The notes under the pieces were generated by a model, which was given only the letters and a program-made list of their open reading frames with translations, had not been told where the DNA came from and ran no database searches. Positions 45,069 to 54,737 of a stretch of 64,000 bases of DNA are shown here, piece by piece. The stretch comes from Marinobacter sp. ELB17. GTDB lineage: Bacteria; Pseudomonadota; Gammaproteobacteria; Pseudomonadales; Oleiphilaceae. The DNA is taken from positions 304,500 to 368,499 of the forward strand of contig NZ_AAXY01000003.1 in the NCBI RefSeq assembly GCF_000169375.1, in the 5' to 3' direction. A program made the translations under genes and the position numbers. Position 1 is the first letter of the stretch, and each line of letters starts with the position of its first letter.

Positions 45069-46304
45069 CTAAACAGAACGAGAATGCCAAACATCCGGCC
45101 GCGGTACGAAGAACACAAACACCCATCCGAACAACAGCGCCCCTACCCCTATACCGAACGCTGACGCTAGAGTTCCACCGGCATCCAGCCACTGTTTCGT
45201 CAACCAGGGGCCGACCATTTGGGTAAATCCATACAACGCCACCATCGCCGCAGACAGGCGTGGCCCCTGGTGCGGATGCAGTGCTCGTCCAATGCGCTGG
45301 GTCAGCAATACCGTGCCCAGGAAAGTAACGCCCACCAGGATGGCACATAGAATCAGCCCCAGTGCACCCGGAATCACTACCGCAGCGAGAACACCCGCTA
45401 ACTGAATGGCGAAGTTAATTTTCAGCGCCAGAATATCGCCGATAATCGCCCCCAGGCGATTCCATATCCACGGTGCCGGAATGGTGCACAGCGCCACCAG
45501 CAACCAGCTGCCGTCCTGCAACCAATGCCCAGGTTTCAGCTCTACGTTGGCCAGCAGAGGCAGAAAGGTCATCGGCAGGATATAACCCAGGCCGGCGCCG
45601 GCGTAAGCCAGAAACAGTGGCGTACTGGCACGGTCGAACAGCCGGGTGCTGGGAGCTTCACCGCAATTGTTAATAGCCACCGGTGGATGTATCGGCACAT
45701 CTAACTGCATCAGCTTCCAGGTGCCCCAAGACGCCAGCGGAACAGAGATAACAGCCGCCGGCCACCAGCGTTCCGGGCCTTCCAGCCAGTCCGCCGTGCC
45801 GCTGACCACACCTGCGGACAGCAGCAGGCCAAAACCCACTCCGAAATACACCAGCCCGCTCAGGCTGGCGCGGTTACGCAACACCAGCCACTCCAGAATA
45901 AGCGCTGGTGCCTGCACAAACACCACGCCATTGGCCACGCCGTTAAGCCAGCGGGTCGTGGAAATAGCCGTCAGATCGGTTTCAACCGCCACCAGCACAG
46001 TGGTGGCAATGTGCACCGCCACGGCTAGCGGCAAAATACGGCGAATATGAACAATGCGATGCCAGCGGATGGCCAGCACTGCACCCATCAGATAGCCCAT
46101 ATAATTCCAGGTGGCCACGGCCGCACCATCTGCGGCGGAAAACAGGCCGTCATTCACCAAATAAGGCAAAAGTGGGGTGTACATAAAACGCCCAAGGGCG
46201 TGCACCACAAGAAGAAGCACCGCACCGGCGGCCAGTGCGGTAAAAAGTTCGCGAGAAGTGACAGGCGACGAGTGAAGCGCGGAAAACGCCGTTTTCTGAG
46301 CCAT
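45069..46304 (-). CDS. YbfB/YjiJ-family MFS transporter
   Basis: A 411-residue carrier with about 12 membrane segments. The start AAGAVLLLVVHALGRFMYTPLLP and GLFSAADGAAVATWNYMGYLMGA are typical of the YbfB/YjiJ branch, whose substrates are unknown. It is 43 bases after the SCO gene, so it may be the last gene of the oxidase-assembly operon. The hairpin repeat copy B follows it. Confidence 0.88.
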   Translation of the reverse strand: MAQKTAFSALHSSPVTSRELFTALAAGAVLLLVVHALGRFMYTPLLPYLVNDGLFSAADGAAVATWNYMGYLMGAVLAIRWHRIVHIRRILPLAVAVHIATTVLVAVETDLTAISTTRWLNGVANGVVFVQAPALILEWLVLRNRASLSGLVYFGVGFGLLLSAGVVSGTADWLEGPERWWPAAVISVPLASWGTWKLMQLDVPIHPPVAINNCGEAPSTRLFDRASTPLFLAYAGAGLGYILPMTFLPLLANVELKPGHWLQDGSWLLVALCTIPAPWIWNRLGAIIGDILALKINFAIQLAGVLAAVVIPGALGLILCAILVGVTFLGTVLLTQRIGRALHPHQGPRLSAAMVALYGFTQMVGPWLTKQWLDAGGTLASAFGIGVGALLFGWVFVFFVPRPDVWHSRSV

Positions 46305-46347
46305 GTGAGTTACTTGTGATTATAAAAAACGTTGAAGCAGGACTGAA

Positions 46348-47016
46348 TTAATAAGCGGAGCTGTTTGTCTGACGCTGGCGATCTGCCCAGCGGTAAATCT
46401 GCTCGAAGCCATCGGCTAGTTGCTGCGGTTTATGGGGCGGCTGTATCAGCGCCACCACTTCGGCCGAGGGGCCGATCAGTGCAAAATGGCCGCTGTGATC
46501 CACCAGTAAACCACCCTCCGTTTCACGCTGCACAAACACCGCTCCCAAACTGGTCGCCAGGGCGCGGGTTATGTCTATATCACCACTGTAACCGTGGAAA
46601 TTTTCACCGAAGAAGCCCGTATAATTTTTTAAAACTTCAGGTGTGTCGTGTTCTGGGTCGGCGCTGATCAGCAGATAACGGGGCTGGGGCAAGGTTGCAG
46701 GCAGCAACTTGTTGGTCTGGCGCAGGGCCGCCATGGCTACTGGGCAGATATCCGGGCAGTTGGTATAGCCTACAAAAGCAAAGGTCCAATGGCCGCGGAG
46801 ATTTTCACGGGTAACGGTCTGGCCGTTTTCATCGGTGAGTTCAAATTCAATCACCGGCCGCGGCGGCTCGTACACATAGATATTGGCGCTGGCCAAGTCC
46901 GGTGGCGGTTCGACCGGTGCTGGCTCCGCCAGCCAATACCGCGCTATCGAAAAGCCGAATACAGCCACCACCGCCAATACCAGCAGGATTACCGTTGTGC
47001 GAATCTGGCGGGTCAT
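46348..47016 (-). CDS. SCO1/SenC-family copper chaperone
   Basis: A 222-residue membrane-anchored thioredoxin-fold protein (anchor residues about 8-28) that delivers copper to the CuA centre of cytochrome oxidase. Copper ligands are visible as the CPDIC pair in YTNCPDICPVAM and the later His in VDHSGHFAL. It is 19 bases after ctaB, in the assembly operon. Confidence 0.93.
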   Translation of the reverse strand: MTRQIRTTVILLVLAVVAVFGFSIARYWLAEPAPVEPPPDLASANIYVYEPPRPVIEFELTDENGQTVTRENLRGHWTFAFVGYTNCPDICPVAMAALRQTNKLLPATLPQPRYLLISADPEHDTPEVLKNYTGFFGENFHGYSGDIDITRALATSLGAVFVQRETEGGLLVDHSGHFALIGPSAEVVALIQPPHKPQQLADGFEQIYRWADRQRQTNSSAY

Positions 47017-47035
47017 CGGGGCTCCATGTCAGGCG

Positions 47036-48004
47036 TCAAATAAAGGCATAGTGATCAACCAGTAGCACGACAAACAGCGCCATCAGATAGGTGATGGAAT
47101 ATTTGAAGGTGTCCAGCGCTACGCGCCGATCGTCATCGCGCAGCAAGCGTATCGCATATTGCAAAAAACGCGAGCCAAGCACAAGAGCGCCGACCAGATA
47201 AATCATGCCGGACATTCCAGTCACAAACGGTAGCAGGCTAACCGCAAGCAAAATAAGAGTGTACAGCAGGATATGCAGTTCCGTGTAGTAATTACCGTGG
47301 GTCACCGGCAGCATGGGGATGCGGGCCTTGGCGTACTCTTCCTTACGATGAATCGCTAATGCCCAGAAATGTGGTGGCGTCCAGGCGAAAATAATCAGCA
47401 CCAGCAGCAGCGCGTGGCCGTCTACCTGCCCGGTTACCGCGGTCCAACCCAGCAGCGGCGGCATGGCGCCGGCTAGCCCGCCAATCACAATATTCTGCGG
47501 CGTGGCCCGTTTCAGAAACAGCGTATACACGCCGGCATAACCCACCAGCGACGCTAATGTCAGCCAGGCTGTCAGACTGTTCACCAACAACATCAATATC
47601 GCCATACCGCTCAGCGCCAATACGCCTGCGAATAACAGTCCTTCAGCAGCAGAAATCCGCCCTGTGGCTACCGGACGCTTGTGAGTACGCGCCATAACAA
47701 CGTCCACTTTCTGGTCCACCACGTGGTTAATCACCGCGGCCGCTCCGGCCAGTAACGCAATGCCAGCGTTGCCAAACACCAGAACCTGCAAAGACGGCAG
47801 ACCGGAAACCGCCAGCAGCATGCCAATGACCGACGTGAGAATCATCATCGCGACAACTTTGGGCTTGGTCAGCTCCAGATAGTCACGCCAGTGCGCAACG
47901 GTACGGTTACCGGCCGAATTGCCGACAGAGTTGCCTAAAGAATTGTCGACGGGGTTGCCAATAGCGTTGGCCGGTACCGGCAAGACGTTCGCTTGCTCAC
48001 TCAT
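47036..48004 (-). CDS. ctaB: Protoheme IX farnesyltransferase (heme O synthase)
   Basis: A 322-residue UbiA-type prenyltransferase with about nine membrane segments, adding a farnesyl chain to heme B. The prenyl-diphosphate site NHVVDQKVDVVMARTHKRP is clear. The first about 35 residues are a low-complexity repeat of NSxGN units, so an internal start is possible. Its ATG overlaps the ctaA stop by four bases. Confidence 0.94.
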   Translation of the reverse strand: MSEQANVLPVPANAIGNPVDNSLGNSVGNSAGNRTVAHWRDYLELTKPKVVAMMILTSVIGMLLAVSGLPSLQVLVFGNAGIALLAGAAAVINHVVDQKVDVVMARTHKRPVATGRISAAEGLLFAGVLALSGMAILMLLVNSLTAWLTLASLVGYAGVYTLFLKRATPQNIVIGGLAGAMPPLLGWTAVTGQVDGHALLLVLIIFAWTPPHFWALAIHRKEEYAKARIPMLPVTHGNYYTELHILLYTLILLAVSLLPFVTGMSGMIYLVGALVLGSRFLQYAIRLLRDDDRRVALDTFKYSITYLMALFVVLLVDHYAFI

Positions 48005-49143
48005 GCCGTTATCTCCTGATGCTTTCCTGAATTCATCGAATTGTTTTTAGCGCCCGAAAGCTGTACCGGCAAGCCCTGGGACAACTGACGTTGATGCCAG
48101 ATCAGCTGAATCACGCTCAGCAACAACAGCGCACCGGTGGCGTTATGGGCCACGGCGACCGCCAGCGGAATGTAGAGAATCACATTAGCCAGGCCCAGCG
48201 CAATCTGTGCCAGCAGAACAATCGCTACCACAGCCACTGACTGGCCTAGGCCATTGCGCCGGCGCCGGGCCCACAGCAGCGCCAGTAGCACGCTGAAATA
48301 AACCAGCACAACAGCGGCGCCCAGGCGATGGCTGACATGAATAGCCACCCGTCCATCAGCGTTAAGCTTGCCTCCCAGATAATTGGGCCCAACGTGCTGG
48401 GTTATGTCAAAGCCGTGGGCAAAGTCCATGTCTTGCGGCCACCACTGGCCACCACAGGTGGGTAAGTCGGTACAGGCCACGGCAGCATAGTTGGCGGCTG
48501 TCCAGGCGCCCAACGCAATCTGCATGATTACCAGCAGCAACCCGCCATAAAGCCAGGGGCGAAGGCGAGCGCCCGGGCGGGCAGACTTCAAAACGGCTGT
48601 TTGCCCCGACCCGACCCGAACACGGCTGCGTAGCCTTAATACCAGCAGCGCCAGCAAACTCAGGGTTGTAAAGCCTCCTAGCAAATGCAGAGCCACCACC
48701 TGCGGCCACAATTTCAGAGTAACAGTCCACATGCCAAACGCGCCTTGCAGCACAATAAAACCGGCTATAAACAGGGGCAGTTTTACCGGGACGTTCAGTT
48801 TGCGCTGGCGCACAGCGTAAGCCGCCAGCCCGAACACCAGAAGGCCCAGCAAGCCCGCAGCATAGCGGTGAATCATCTCGGGCCAGCCTTTGGCAACATC
48901 CACCGGAGTTTCCGGAAAGCGCGCATTGGCGATGGCAATGCTGGTTTCGCTTTGCGGCACCGTCAAAAAACCGTAGCAACCCGGCCAGTCCGGGCAGCCC
49001 AGGCCGGCGTGTACCAGCCGGGTCCAGGCGCCGAGCATGATCACCACCACGCCCAGCCCAACGGCCAGCACGGCCAAGCGCAACATCAGACGAGGTACCG
49101 TTATGGATTCGGCATTGTCGGCGTAATTTTTTGTCATCATCAC
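48001..49143 (-). CDS. ctaA: Heme A synthase (CtaA/COX15)
   Basis: A 380-residue, eight-segment membrane enzyme oxidising heme O to heme A. Family marks are GAWTRLVHAGLGCPDWPGCYG near the N-terminus with its cysteine pair, EMIHRYAAGLLG (heme-ligand His), and HVSHRLGAAVV in the second half. It starts five bases after the preceding unknown assembly gene and precedes ctaB. Confidence 0.94.
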   Translation of the reverse strand: MMMTKNYADNAESITVPRLMLRLAVLAVGLGVVVIMLGAWTRLVHAGLGCPDWPGCYGFLTVPQSETSIAIANARFPETPVDVAKGWPEMIHRYAAGLLGLLVFGLAAYAVRQRKLNVPVKLPLFIAGFIVLQGAFGMWTVTLKLWPQVVALHLLGGFTTLSLLALLVLRLRSRVRVGSGQTAVLKSARPGARLRPWLYGGLLLVIMQIALGAWTAANYAAVACTDLPTCGGQWWPQDMDFAHGFDITQHVGPNYLGGKLNADGRVAIHVSHRLGAAVVLVYFSVLLALLWARRRRNGLGQSVAVVAIVLLAQIALGLANVILYIPLAVAVAHNATGALLLLSVIQLIWHQRQLSQGLPVQLSGAKNNSMNSGKHQEITA

Positions 49144-49148
49144 CCGCC

Positions 49149-49799
49149 TTAGCCGATTCGCGAAATTTTCAGCAGATGTTTCAGGTCATCCAACACATCA
49201 CCCCCCGGCACACTTGCCGGGTAGCGCATCATAATGTTGCCTAAGGGGTCTACCAGCAGCAGTTGTGGCGCCTGGGATGGCTCCACGCCCGGGGGCCATA
49301 CGGGAGTTTGGGCCGGCAACGGCGTAAAACGCTCCATACGCTCAAAGTCTGCCGGCCAGCGCTGGGCCAGAGCCGGTGGCAGGCTTGTCAGGGCCGCACC
49401 ACGGCTGACCCGTGTGGCGTATTTGCCGAGCGCAATGCTGGTTTGGCGTGTGGTGTACAGCAGTTGTTGGCAAACCTCTGTGCAGTTGTCCGCCACCACC
49501 AGCAGCAACCACGTGGCGCTGGTTTGCGTGGGACCGAAACGGGCTGCCAGCGGCGTGCCCTGCGCGGTTTGCAACTGCAAATTGCTGAGCGGAACAAGGG
49601 GCGTCACCAGAGCACCGTTGTTGGTGTGCTCAGTCGGATTGAGCCAGCCGCCATAGAACATCGCACTGGCCAGAATAATCGGGCCAAAAACCACCGCCAT
49701 GAGCAGCAGAGCCATGCGCCGCCCTTTGCGTATCTGCTGCGGGCTCATGGGCTTGGGCGAAGCTGTCTGGGAATTCTGCTGGGCCACCGTTGTTGTCAT
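49149..49799 (-). CDS. Conserved membrane protein of the oxidase-assembly cluster
   Basis: A 216-residue protein with one membrane segment (MALLLMAVVFGPIILASAMFY) and a periplasmic domain with thioredoxin/SCO-like features (TSATWLLLVVADNCTEVCQQLLYTTRQ; APQLLLVDPLGNIMMRYP). The CTEVC pair resembles a SCO metal site but the SCO-type His is not evident. It occupies the slot of the unnamed gene between SURF1 and ctaA in Pseudomonas; role in heme or copper assembly is inferred. Confidence 0.78.
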   Translation of the reverse strand: MTTTVAQQNSQTASPKPMSPQQIRKGRRMALLLMAVVFGPIILASAMFYGGWLNPTEHTNNGALVTPLVPLSNLQLQTAQGTPLAARFGPTQTSATWLLLVVADNCTEVCQQLLYTTRQTSIALGKYATRVSRGAALTSLPPALAQRWPADFERMERFTPLPAQTPVWPPGVEPSQAPQLLLVDPLGNIMMRYPASVPGGDVLDDLKHLLKISRIG

Positions 49800-49884
49800 T
49801 ATTGGCTCCTGAACGAGTCACGGCTGTTGTAGGACGACTATTAAGTAGAACTGCGAATAAAATTACTACAGGATTGCTGTATCG

Positions 49885-50598
49885 CTAATCTGCAGCTTTA
49901 CGGTAACTGGCCACCACCGTCAATACAGTCAGCATTAGCGCCAACGCAAACCACTGGGTGGCGTAACCGTAATGGGTTGCGGCGGCCATTCGGTCTGGCG
50001 CCCAGTCAGCCCGCAATGCGCCCGGCTGGTTCTGGTCAGCCAGGCGCAAAATCAACCCGGGCAATTCCGGCACCACATCTTGCGCCACCTCCGGAGGCAG
50101 GCTTTGCACCCGCCTTGGCCAACCACTGCCTGCCTGAACGGCCGCCAGCACCGGTGGTTGGGGAAAGTCTGCCAGGCGTCCGGAAATTTCTACCCGTTCT
50201 TGTGTCACTAAGGTTTCCGGCAACTGCTGACGGGTACGCGGTGCAATTACCCAGCCGCGATTAACCACCAGCGCCGGCCCCTGGAGTGGATAAAACACCG
50301 TTAACACCTCGTATCCGGCCATGCCATCGCGGGTGCGATTGTCCAGCAGCCAGGTGGTGTCGCCGTATGATCCGTCAAGCTTCACAGGTCGTCCCGCATC
50401 CAGGCCCTGCTCTACCAGCTGCGGCCAAGCCAGTTCGGACGTCTGCTGTTGCCACTGGCCCTGCTGTTGCTGTTTGAACTCGGCACGCTGCAATTGCCAT
50501 ATCCCCAAACCCAGCAACAGCGGTAAAAATAGCCCGCTAAACAGCATAAGACGCCAATCCCAGTGCCAGTAACGTCGTGAGCCCTGCGAATTACCCAT
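49885..50598 (-). CDS. SURF1-family oxidase assembly factor
   Basis: A 237-residue protein with a membrane segment at each end (MLFSGLFLPLLLGLGIWQLQRAEFK; YATQWFALALMLTVLTVVASY), the SURF1 architecture. The central motif WLLDNRTRDGMAGYEVLTVF and VNRGWVI are diagnostic. SURF1 helps heme a insertion into subunit I. It is the first gene of the minus-strand assembly operon. Confidence 0.93.
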   Translation of the reverse strand: MGNSQGSRRYWHWDWRLMLFSGLFLPLLLGLGIWQLQRAEFKQQQQGQWQQQTSELAWPQLVEQGLDAGRPVKLDGSYGDTTWLLDNRTRDGMAGYEVLTVFYPLQGPALVVNRGWVIAPRTRQQLPETLVTQERVEISGRLADFPQPPVLAAVQAGSGWPRRVQSLPPEVAQDVVPELPGLILRLADQNQPGALRADWAPDRMAAATHYGYATQWFALALMLTVLTVVASYRKAAD

Positions 50599-50642
50599 GC
50601 TTTGCTATAGTGAACAGACCGACTAACCAAACGGACCTGTAC

Positions 50643-50846
50643 ATGTTAAAAATACTCATTGTTGCCCTGCTACTGGCGGTGATCGTCAGCCTGTTCAGCG
50701 GCCTGTTTTTTCTGATACGCGACGGTGGAAAAACCAATCGCGTTATCAATTCCCTCGCGCTGCGCGTTGCCCTGAGCGTGCTGTTGCTGTTGGTCATTCT
50801 GTTGTCGCTCTGGCAAGGCGGCTTAACGCTGAATCCTACACCCTAA
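50643..50846 (+). CDS. DUF2909 twin-membrane-segment protein
   Basis: A 67-residue protein with two hydrophobic helices (ILIVALLLAVIVSLFSGLFFLIRDGG; ALRVALSVLLLLVILLSLWQ) joined by a short polar loop. It sits between the oxidase structural genes and SURF1, as the small DUF2909 protein does in Pseudomonas oxidase loci. It is on the opposite strand to both operons. ATG 50643 lies at the start of the hydrophobic pattern. Confidence 0.85.
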   Translation: MLKILIVALLLAVIVSLFSGLFFLIRDGGKTNRVINSLALRVALSVLLLLVILLSLWQGGLTLNPTP

Positions 50847-50876
50847 CTTCAGCTCTGACAAAGCAGATGAGCGATG

Positions 50877-51764
50877 TCAGATCACGTACACAAACACAAA
50901 CAGCATCAGCCAAACTACGTCGACAAAGTGCCAGTACCAGGCCGCCGCCTCGAACCCGAAGTGATTGTCAGCGCTGAAATGACCTTTGCTAATGCGAATT
51001 AGCATCACAGTCAGCATGATGGTGCCCAAAATCACGTGAGCACCGTGGAATCCGGTCAACATAAAGAAGGTGCTGCCATAAATCCCGGACTGTAGGGTCA
51101 GGTTCAGCTCCTGATAGGCGTGCATGTATTCTTCGGCCTGCAAACCCACAAATACCAGCGCCAGAATAATAGTGGCGCCCAGCCACAGTTTCAGTTTTTT
51201 ACGTTTATCGGCCTTTAGCGCATGATGAGCAACGGTAATGGTGAATGACGAGCTCACCAGCAAAATGGTGTTTATCAGCGGCAGGCCCCAGGGCCCTATG
51301 ACGCCCTTGGGCGCTGGGTACAAGCTGGGGTCAGGCGTGTTAATCAGCGGCCAGGTTGCCTGAAACCCTTCCCACAACATATTCGAGCTACCGCGATCGC
51401 CCTCGCCCCCCAACCAGGGAACGGCAAACACACGGGCGTAAAACAGCGCGCCAAAAAACGCCGCAAAAAACATGATTTCAGAAAAAATAAACCAGCTCAT
51501 GCCCCAGCGAAAAGACCGGTCCATTTGTGGGCTGTGAAGGCCAGCACGGCTTTCACGCACCACGCTGCCAAACCAGCCGAAAATCATATAAGCCATCAAT
51601 AACAAGCCCACAGTAAAGATCATCCAGCCACTGCTGGTACTGGCACCCTGACCGCCGTCGACCATAATAGTGGCTGCGCCGAACAGCGTCGTACCCAGCC
51701 CAAACGTAGCAATAATCGGCCATTTGCTTTGATCCGGTACGTAATACTTCTGGTATTCCGACAT
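50877..51764 (-). CDS. ctaE: Cytochrome c oxidase subunit III
   Basis: A 295-residue, seven-segment membrane subunit. Landmarks: YYVPDQSKWPI start, SEIMFFAAFFGALFYAR (the conserved Glu of subunit III), TGFHGAHVILGT and the C-terminal WHFVDVVWLMLFVFVYVI. ATG 51764 comes two bases after the ctaD stop. In many related operons ctaG/cox11 separates these two genes; it is absent here. Confidence 0.96.
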   Translation of the reverse strand: MSEYQKYYVPDQSKWPIIATFGLGTTLFGAATIMVDGGQGASTSSGWMIFTVGLLLMAYMIFGWFGSVVRESRAGLHSPQMDRSFRWGMSWFIFSEIMFFAAFFGALFYARVFAVPWLGGEGDRGSSNMLWEGFQATWPLINTPDPSLYPAPKGVIGPWGLPLINTILLVSSSFTITVAHHALKADKRKKLKLWLGATIILALVFVGLQAEEYMHAYQELNLTLQSGIYGSTFFMLTGFHGAHVILGTIMLTVMLIRISKGHFSADNHFGFEAAAWYWHFVDVVWLMLFVFVYVI

Positions 51765-51766
51765 GA

Positions 51767-53374
51767 TTAACGCACCTCCGGTGGTGTGGAGAAGGTGTGG
51801 TAGGGCGCAGGTGAAGGCACGGTCCATTCCAGGCCCTCCGCGCCGTCCCAGGGATTGGCCGCCGCTGGCTCACCGCCGCCGCGGGCGCATTTCACGACAA
51901 TAAACAGGAACAGAAGCTGGGTAGCCCCGAACAGGAATGCGCCTATGCTTGACACCATGTTGAAATCGGCAAATTGCAGGGCGTAATCCGGAATTCGCCG
52001 CGGCATACCCGCCAGCCCCAAAAAGTGCATGGGGAAAAACGCCAGGTTCATACCCACGAACGACAACCAGAAATGGGTCTTGGCCAGGGTTTCGTCATAC
52101 ATGTAGCCGGTCCACTTGGGCAGCCAGAAGTACGCAGAAGCAAAGATGCCAAAGATTGCGCCGGGCACCAGCACGTAGTGGAAATGCGCCACCACAAAGT
52201 AGGTGTCGTGGTATTGGAAATCGGCCGGAGCAATGGCCAGCATCAGCCCGGAAAACCCACCCACAGTGAACAAAATGATGAACGCGATGGCGAACAGCAT
52301 CGGGGCCTCGAAGGTCATCGAACCACGGAACATGGTCGCCACCCAGTTAAACACCTTAACCCCGGTGGGTACCGCAATCAGCAAAGTGGCATACATAAAG
52401 AACAGCTGGCCGGCGACGGGAATACCCACCGTAAACATGTGGTGGGCCCATACCAGGAACGACAGCAGCGCAATGGCGCACGTCGCGTACACCATAGAGG
52501 CATGGCCAAACAGCGGTTTACGGGAAAACGCCGGAACTATGTGAGAAATAGCGCCGAACGCCGGCAAAATCATGATGTACACCTCGGGGTGCCCGAAGAA
52601 CCAGAATATATGCTGGAACAGCACCGGATCGCCGCCACCGGAGGCGTCAAAGAAGCTGGTACCGAAGTTGATGTCCATCAGCATCATGGTCAGCACACCT
52701 GCCAAAACCGGCATAACCGCCAGTAAAAGAAACGCGGTAATCAGCCAAGTCCACACAAACAGGGGCATTTTCATCAGCGTCATGCCCGGCGCACGCATGT
52801 TCAAAATGGTGGCAATCACGTTCATGGCGCCCATAATCGACGACGCACCGGCAATGTGCAGGGCAAAGATAAAGTACGTGGTGCTAGGCGGGCCGTAGGT
52901 GGTCGACAGCGGCGCGTAGAAGGTCCAGCCGAAGTTGGGGCCGCCGCCGTCCATAAACAGAGTGGATACCAGAATCAGGAAGGAGCAGGGCAGCAACCAA
53001 AAGCTCCAGTTGTTCATCCGCGGCAGCGCCATATCCGGTGCGCCGATCATCAGCGGTAGCATCCAGTTAGCCAGGCCCACAAAGGCCGGCATCACCGCAC
53101 CAAACACCATAATAAGCCCGTGCATGGTGGTCAGCTGGTTGAAAAATTCCGGCTGCACAATTTGTAGCCCGGGCTGAAACAGCTCGGCGCGGATAACCAT
53201 GGCCATGGTGCCGCCCAACAGGAACATAGTAAAACTGAATATCAGGTACATGGTCCCGATATCTTTGTGGTTGGTCGTGAACAGCCAACGAGTCCAACCC
53301 TTGGCTGGGCCGTGATGATCGTGGTTCTGCTCTAAAGAATGCTCTGAGGTGTGAGCGTCTGCAACCGTACTCAT
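51767..53374 (-). CDS. ctaD: Cytochrome c oxidase subunit I
   Basis: A 535-residue, 12-segment catalytic subunit with heme a, heme a3 and CuB. Heme a and a3 ligands lie in TTMHGLIMVFG and VAHFHYVLVPG; CuB ligands are in FFGHPEVYIMILPAFG and the HH pair of VWAHHMFTVG. Proton-channel residues of the aa3 type are present. ATG 53374 (MSTVADAHTSEHS) is chosen; a longer frame reaches the ctaC stop. Second gene of the ctaC-ctaD-ctaE operon. Confidence 0.97.
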   Translation of the reverse strand: MSTVADAHTSEHSLEQNHDHHGPAKGWTRWLFTTNHKDIGTMYLIFSFTMFLLGGTMAMVIRAELFQPGLQIVQPEFFNQLTTMHGLIMVFGAVMPAFVGLANWMLPLMIGAPDMALPRMNNWSFWLLPCSFLILVSTLFMDGGGPNFGWTFYAPLSTTYGPPSTTYFIFALHIAGASSIMGAMNVIATILNMRAPGMTLMKMPLFVWTWLITAFLLLAVMPVLAGVLTMMLMDINFGTSFFDASGGGDPVLFQHIFWFFGHPEVYIMILPAFGAISHIVPAFSRKPLFGHASMVYATCAIALLSFLVWAHHMFTVGIPVAGQLFFMYATLLIAVPTGVKVFNWVATMFRGSMTFEAPMLFAIAFIILFTVGGFSGLMLAIAPADFQYHDTYFVVAHFHYVLVPGAIFGIFASAYFWLPKWTGYMYDETLAKTHFWLSFVGMNLAFFPMHFLGLAGMPRRIPDYALQFADFNMVSSIGAFLFGATQLLFLFIVVKCARGGGEPAAANPWDGAEGLEWTVPSPAPYHTFSTPPEVR

Positions 53375-53442
53375 AATATCTCCCGTAACCGCCGTGTTAT
53401 TCTTGTAGGGGCCCGGGTTGGCAGCGTGGCGCCGCCAACGGG

Positions 53443-54573
53443 TCACTGTTGTTGCTGAATTTTGTAATCAAAAATTTCCTTGGGCGTCACCATGTCGCCC
53501 ACGTTGTTACCCCAGGCGTTACGCTCGTAGGTGATGATCGCCGCAATATCGGCTTCGTTGAGCTGCTCGCCAAAGGCTTGCATGGCGGTACCGCGCTTGC
53601 CGTTGACCACAATATCGATATGGCCAGCTATGTCGCCGACGGCGATAGCACTGCCACGCAGCGCCGGAAACGACGGCGGCAAGCCGCTGCCATCGGCCTG
53701 GTGGCAGGCGGCACAAGTGCTTTGATAACTTTTCTCACCGCGCTCCATCAGTTCGGCCATGGTCCATTCTTTCTGGGTCAGTTCTTTTTCTTTCTCGGCC
53801 GCAGCGCGCTGCTCACCAATCCAGGTCTGGTATTCGGCCTGCGGCACCGCTTCCACCACAATGGGCATAAAGCCATGGTCTTTGCCGCACAGCTCGGTGC
53901 ACTGGCCGCGGTAAGTGCCCGGCGTGTCCACCCGAATCCAGGCTTCGTTGATAAAACCGGGAATGGCGTCTTTCTTCAGCCCGAACTCCGGCACCCACCA
54001 GGAGTGAATCACATCATTTGCGGTCATCAATAACCGCACTTTCTGGCCCACCGGCACCACCAGCGGGTTATCGACTTCCAGCAGGTAATTTTCACCTTTG
54101 GTCTGGCGGTTATTAATCTGGTCGCGGGGGGTGCTCAAACTGGAGAAGTAACCGAACTCGTCGTCCAGGTAATCGTATTTCCATTTCCACTGATAGCCGG
54201 TGATCTTGATATCCACATCGGCTTCGGTGGTGTCATACATATCAATCAGCGTAACGGTGGCCGGAATCGCCATAGCCACAAGAATAACCAGAGGAATGAT
54301 GGTCCAAAGCACTTCCACCGTGGTGTTCTCGTGGAAGTTCGCGGGTTTGTGACCGCGAGACTTACGATGGGCGAAGATCGACCAGAACATGACGCCGAAC
54401 ACCACAACACCGATGACCACACATATCCACAGAATGGTCATGTGCAAGCCGTAAATGTCGTTGCTGGTCTGGGTAACACCGGGGCTCATGTTCATGGTCC
54501 AGTCCGCCATGGACATCACCGGGAACAGAGCCAAGCCGCATAGGGCCAAAGCCCGCTTTGCGCGCACACGCAT
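53443..54573 (-). CDS. ctaC: Cytochrome c oxidase subunit II with fused cytochrome c domain
   Basis: A 376-residue subunit: signal peptide (cleavage near SMA-DW), two membrane segments, the cupredoxin CuA domain (HSWWVPEFGLKKDAIPG, then GQCTELCGKDHGFM holding both Cys, His and Met ligands) and a C-terminal c-type cytochrome domain with CAACH and a later Met in GTAMQAFG. The fusion gives a caa3-like enzyme. First gene of the operon; the 164 bases before it to the divergent MATE gene should hold the promoter. Confidence 0.96.
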   Translation of the reverse strand: MRVRAKRALALCGLALFPVMSMADWTMNMSPGVTQTSNDIYGLHMTILWICVVIGVVVFGVMFWSIFAHRKSRGHKPANFHENTTVEVLWTIIPLVILVAMAIPATVTLIDMYDTTEADVDIKITGYQWKWKYDYLDDEFGYFSSLSTPRDQINNRQTKGENYLLEVDNPLVVPVGQKVRLLMTANDVIHSWWVPEFGLKKDAIPGFINEAWIRVDTPGTYRGQCTELCGKDHGFMPIVVEAVPQAEYQTWIGEQRAAAEKEKELTQKEWTMAELMERGEKSYQSTCAACHQADGSGLPPSFPALRGSAIAVGDIAGHIDIVVNGKRGTAMQAFGEQLNEADIAAIITYERNAWGNNVGDMVTPKEIFDYKIQQQQ

Positions 54574-54737
54574 ATTGCGTCTCCACATGAATTATTATTG
54601 TCGGGTGACAGACTGCTATCGAATATCTTGAGCGTTAGTATAGCCAAAAAGATAATGAAAAGGCTAACAAACAGCTGGAATTCAACAATGTTATGATCCC
54701 AACGCTTTACCGCCGTGACTGTTCTGGATAGCCGTTT

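Noticed and set aside
45040..45348. 102-codon minus-strand frame at the end of the MFS gene
   Set aside because: Overlaps the C-terminal coding part of the YbfB/YjiJ transporter in another frame; no ribosome site.
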